From NCBI GenBank assembly GCA_002083555.1, contig MSXN01000022.1, positions 125,625 through 189,624 on the forward strand: 64,000 bases of DNA. The letters run 5' to 3'. The position numbers and the translations under genes are program-made. Every line of letters begins with the position of its first letter. The first letter of the stretch is position 1. Shown here piece by piece: positions 61,109-64,000 of the stretch. The notes below the pieces were generated by a model. The model was not told where the DNA came from. It searched no databases and was given only the letters and a program-made list of their open reading frames with translations. Origin of the DNA: Nitrospira sp. ST-bin5 (GTDB lineage Bacteria > Nitrospirota > Nitrospiria > Nitrospirales > Nitrospiraceae).

Positions 61109-63448
61109 ATGCAGAGTACCACAGATTTGCTCGATTTCGTGACGATTGAAGGCCTGCTGGCCTATGGAGAGCAGTTCGCGCGACGGCCGGCCATCGACGG
61201 CGTATCGGCGCCGGCCGCTCCGGCTCCATCGAACGACCCTGCGACCGACCGTGCCGCGCGAGCGCGCCGGGCGATGGCGCAGATCAAGGCGTTTGTCGAC
61301 CGCGCTCACGCCGGATTTCCCGATGCCGAAGCCTATCGATCAGCCAGGCAAGCCCTGATCGATGACGCCTGTGCCGGTGACCCGCTGGTGTTTTTTGCCG
61401 CCTGGAACCGGCTGCTCGCGGAGGGCGCGCTCCAACCCTTGATGCGGGCGCCGATCGGATCCGTATTGAAACCGACTCAGCGGCGTCCGGTGGCGATCGT
61501 CCCGCGTGCGCAGCTTACGCCGCAGCTGGCGGACGGACGTATCGTGCTCGACTTGGGCGATGAACGATTCTGGCTCCTGCCGCGCGAATTGTCCGGTCGC
61601 ACCGTGCTCTTTACGATGCGTCATGGCATTTCCCGCGTGGAGAGTAAAACGCACCGGGTTGGTCGCCGGTTGGCGAATCAGCTGGATCCTGAACGGGGCG
61701 TGCCACGGGCCGACGCTGTGGGGACCGCACTGGCCCGGATGGTCGGCGTGGTCGGTCAACAGCTGGATTTTCTCCGCTTGTCCAACTACCTGGATCCCGC
61801 CAGGTTTCTTCACTTCATCAGCCGGAGTCCGAACACGCGTCAACTCTTTGAGCGTGTGGGGGCTGCGCTGGTGCGTGATCCGCTTCCTCCGGCCGGGGCG
61901 GCGTATGCGCCTGCGTTAGAGTCGTCGGATTTCGGGTGGATTACCGGCGTGGAAAAAGCGGTGGAGGCTCAGGAACTCGCCAAGGCTTTTGGCGTCGATG
62001 TGCCAACCGCGAAACGTCTGATCAAAGATCCCTTGTATTGTTATCCCGGCGGGAATTCATTCTTTGATCTCTACGTCGATGTGATCGATGGACTGCATCA
62101 AATGGGGGCCGCGCATCAGGGCCAGGTGGCCTGCCTCTATACGCACAGTTCGACGTTGCGGGCCCTCATGATTTATCTGGACGCGCGCCCCTTTCACGAA
62201 GCCTTCACCGAATTCAGCGACTATAAAGAGAGTCAGGACAATGTCGTGCTGCTGACGTTTGAGAAAGGGCACTTGTCCGGCTATTCCACGGCGGTCGGAC
62301 TATCGGAGCGGGAACGGGTCTCGCGGGATTCCTGGATGGCGGTTGAACAGGTGCGAAAAGACCGGGTGACATTGAAACCTCGGCAGATCAAACGGATTGT
62401 GGCGCTGGTCTCGGGGGGAGACTTCGCCGGCGCCGGCGCCGCCTTGAAAGAGTTGCATGTGCAGGGGGCTCGATTCGGTCTGGATGTTCACTTCGTCCGG
62501 CACGGATTTCTCGGGCTCGCAAACAATTGGATCGAACCGGTGACCGAAGAGGATACGCGCGGCATGAGCAGCCATGCGAGCAGTCCCATCGGCAGCAGCC
62601 GCTTCGAGGACTTCAAGGACGAACTGGTTCAGCGGGCGGCAGTCGGGCACCTCGCGCCTTTTCTGGAAGACGCCGCGTTGGTGGTTCTGGGAGGCGACGG
62701 GAGCTTTCGCGGGGCGCGGGCGATTTACGAAGGGTTCGGCGTGCAGGTGGTGGGCATTCCCGGGACGATCGACAACAACCTCGAAGGCACCATCTCGCTC
62801 GGCTACCATTCAGCCATGGCCCTGGCGGATCAGTCGATTGAGTCGCTCAAGGCGACGAGCGCCGCCATGGGAAGCGTGTTTTTCGTTGAAGTGATGGGCG
62901 CAGGATCGGGGCACCTGGCGCTCGCCTGCGCCTATCAAGCGAGGGCCGAGGGCTTATTGGTCAACGAACATCCCGATCCCGATGCCTATATCGATGACGT
63001 GATTCTCGGCACGCTGAAGCGCACGTTGGGCGTGCCCAACAAGAGCCACTTGTTTGTCGTGGCCGAACGAACCCCCCATCGCCATCATCGGGAGGGAGGG
63101 GTGCATGGCCTGGTCGATTACGTGGCCGGTGCGATCGGAGGATGGCCCCAGCGTCACGCGAAGCCCGGTCAGTACCCATTGACGCTCGCGACCAAAGCCA
63201 CCATTCTCGGCCACACGCTGCGGGGTGCTCCTCCGACACCGGAAGACAAAGCCATCGCTCAGCATTTGGCCTATGAGACGGTTCATCGATTAGTGGAACG
63301 TCCGGAGGATGTGGTGGGATGCATGATGGCCTATCGCGAGCGCGGCGCGATCGAAGCGATCCCGCTCCATGCCGTGTCGCCTAAGCAGTTCGACTGGGAT
63401 CTCTTCGCCAGGATGCATGGCACGGAGTTGCGCAATGGACTGCCGTAA
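61109..63448 (+). CDS. fusion: histidine-phosphatase-like domain plus 6-phosphofructokinase-like domain
   Basis: A 779-residue fusion. Residues about 140-400 carry phosphoglycerate-mutase/histidine-phosphatase features: TMRHGISRVES with Arg171-His172-Gly173 and a second candidate His in CLYTHSSTLRALM (about 345). Residues about 425-779 are PFK-like: VALVSGGDFAGAGAALKELH, the Asp/Gly loop GGDGSFRGARAIYE (around 529), GIPGTIDNNLEGT (about 550) and EVMGAGSGHLAL. The usual PKTIDND becomes PGTIDNN, as in divergent ATP- or PPi-dependent PFKs. Start follows AAGGAGGGG by 2-6 bases. It lies divergently next to pyk. The opposite-activity pairing is like PFK-2/FBPase-2 but with PFK-1-like parts. Confidence 0.88.
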   Translation: MQSTTDLLDFVTIEGLLAYGEQFARRPAIDGVSAPAAPAPSNDPATDRAARARRAMAQIKAFVDRAHAGFPDAEAYRSARQALIDDACAGDPLVFFAAWNRLLAEGALQPLMRAPIGSVLKPTQRRPVAIVPRAQLTPQLADGRIVLDLGDERFWLLPRELSGRTVLFTMRHGISRVESKTHRVGRRLANQLDPERGVPRADAVGTALARMVGVVGQQLDFLRLSNYLDPARFLHFISRSPNTRQLFERVGAALVRDPLPPAGAAYAPALESSDFGWITGVEKAVEAQELAKAFGVDVPTAKRLIKDPLYCYPGGNSFFDLYVDVIDGLHQMGAAHQGQVACLYTHSSTLRALMIYLDARPFHEAFTEFSDYKESQDNVVLLTFEKGHLSGYSTAVGLSERERVSRDSWMAVEQVRKDRVTLKPRQIKRIVALVSGGDFAGAGAALKELHVQGARFGLDVHFVRHGFLGLANNWIEPVTEEDTRGMSSHASSPIGSSRFEDFKDELVQRAAVGHLAPFLEDAALVVLGGDGSFRGARAIYEGFGVQVVGIPGTIDNNLEGTISLGYHSAMALADQSIESLKATSAAMGSVFFVEVMGAGSGHLALACAYQARAEGLLVNEHPDPDAYIDDVILGTLKRTLGVPNKSHLFVVAERTPHRHHREGGVHGLVDYVAGAIGGWPQRHAKPGQYPLTLATKATILGHTLRGAPPTPEDKAIAQHLAYETVHRLVERPEDVVGCMMAYRERGAIEAIPLHAVSPKQFDWDLFARMHGTELRNGLP

Positions 63449-63490
63449 AAGACTTGTTTGCGCTACGCCAGGTGTTGCTGTAGCGAGGCG

Positions 63491-64000
63491 TCACTCGTCG
63501 AGGCTGGGGCGAGTGAGGTAGGGGCCGTAAACTGCGGCAAAGAGAAGATAGGCGCCGCTCCAGAATGCCGCCGCTGCGCCGAGCGCGAGATTCGTCGGGA
63601 GACCCGTCATTGGCCAGAAGACTCGCAGCAGCGCACCCAGGTTGACCAGCATGTAGATCATAATGGTCAGGCAGTCGGCCTCCTTCGGTCGCCCGGTGTG
63701 ACCGAGGCTGGCGCGGGTCATCACCGCCATGGTCATCGCACCGACTGCGCCGGTCGTAAGCGCGTGCACCGCATTAGCCGGTTTCAGGCCGAATCCGAGT
63801 ATCGATCCGCCGATGATGAGCAGCGAGAACGCGAGCCAGCCATACCCCACATGCAGGATCAGCACGATCGGCTCGCGCCACGTTGCCCAGCCGCGCCAGC
63901 GCGAGAGGCGGACGATGTTGGCCAGCCCTGCGATGATTAAGAACCATCCTGTCGTGATGGCTTGCGGCTGAATCACCCAGGAAAGTGCGGCGACGGCCGT
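63491..64000 (-). CDS. NnrS family haem- and copper-linked membrane protein, 3' part
   Basis: The C-terminal 169 codons of a minus-strand gene that continues past the window edge. About five transmembrane segments are visible, with the NnrS hallmarks HVGYGWLAFSLLIIG, NAVHALTTGAVGAMTMAVMT and RASLGHTGR, and a C-terminal PYLTRPSLDE. NnrS proteins occur with nitric-oxide and denitrification genes and help protect against nitrosative stress. The frame stays open to base 64000, so the true start lies outside. Confidence 0.88.
   Translation of the reverse strand, partial: TAVAALSWVIQPQAITTGWFLIIAGLANIVRLSRWRGWATWREPIVLILHVGYGWLAFSLLIIGGSILGFGLKPANAVHALTTGAVGAMTMAVMTRASLGHTGRPKEADCLTIMIYMLVNLGALLRVFWPMTGLPTNLALGAAAAFWSGAYLLFAAVYGPYLTRPSLDE

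Overview
The window is high-GC bacterial chromosome. I infer a Nitrospira-like member of the Nitrospirota from gene content: many DUF5666, DUF547, DUF3047 and DUF2330 exported proteins, many RxDR-type low-complexity secreted proteins, NnrS, and a stand-alone DHH-CBS tRNA nucleotidyltransferase. No rRNA or tRNA gene is present to confirm this. Genes are dense and often overlap by 4 bases. I saw no phage, IS transposase or CRISPR array.

Layout. 0-7.6 kb: the tail of an EF-hand protein, a small lipoprotein, and two short same-strand operons. The first is TVP38, a FAD disulfide oxidoreductase and a DUF3047 protein. The second is a radical SAM protein, a DUF547 lipoprotein, a ferritin-like protein and a TIGR04283-type glycosyltransferase. 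7.6-21.2 kb: an envelope-centred region with an ECF sigma factor, an anti-sigma factor carrying a glycogen-binding-like (CBM48) domain, a lipoprotein with the same domain, two paralogous outer-membrane channel proteins and many secreted or lipoproteins. A promoter-like motif, CTGTTTAC-N16-CGTCTAA, lies before the sigma gene and before at least three other exported-protein genes here, with variants before two more. This looks like an autoregulated envelope regulon and is the best candidate for an undescribed system. 21.3-33 kb: housekeeping and metabolic genes, namely A-adding-type tRNA nucleotidyltransferase, J-domain protein, amidohydrolase/cytochrome/aminotransferase operon, CPBP protease, SGNH-PAS fusion and epimerase.

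33-47.4 kb: a nine-repeat lipoprotein, then a five-gene, translationally coupled operon on the minus strand. It encodes a small membrane protein, two paralogous membrane proteins with the HRIAGPLYRF motif, a GspG-like pilin and a 1398-residue hybrid histidine kinase. The operon lies between a broken 5' copy of the lhr helicase gene and the intact lhr, which suggests it was inserted there. lhr is followed by convergent universal stress protein and DUF3015-like genes.

47.4-59.4 kb: an accessory region with a MITE-like inverted-repeat element, a DUF2330/RnfD pair, an MntA-HepT toxin-antitoxin pair and a RelE/ParE-type pair. It also holds a duplicated 29-codon mini-ORF, an AT-richer HEPN-like gene pair, and small membrane and NTF2-like genes. 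59.5-64 kb: pyruvate kinase and a phosphatase-phosphofructokinase fusion are divergently transcribed from a shared intergenic region, followed by the C-terminal part of an NnrS protein.
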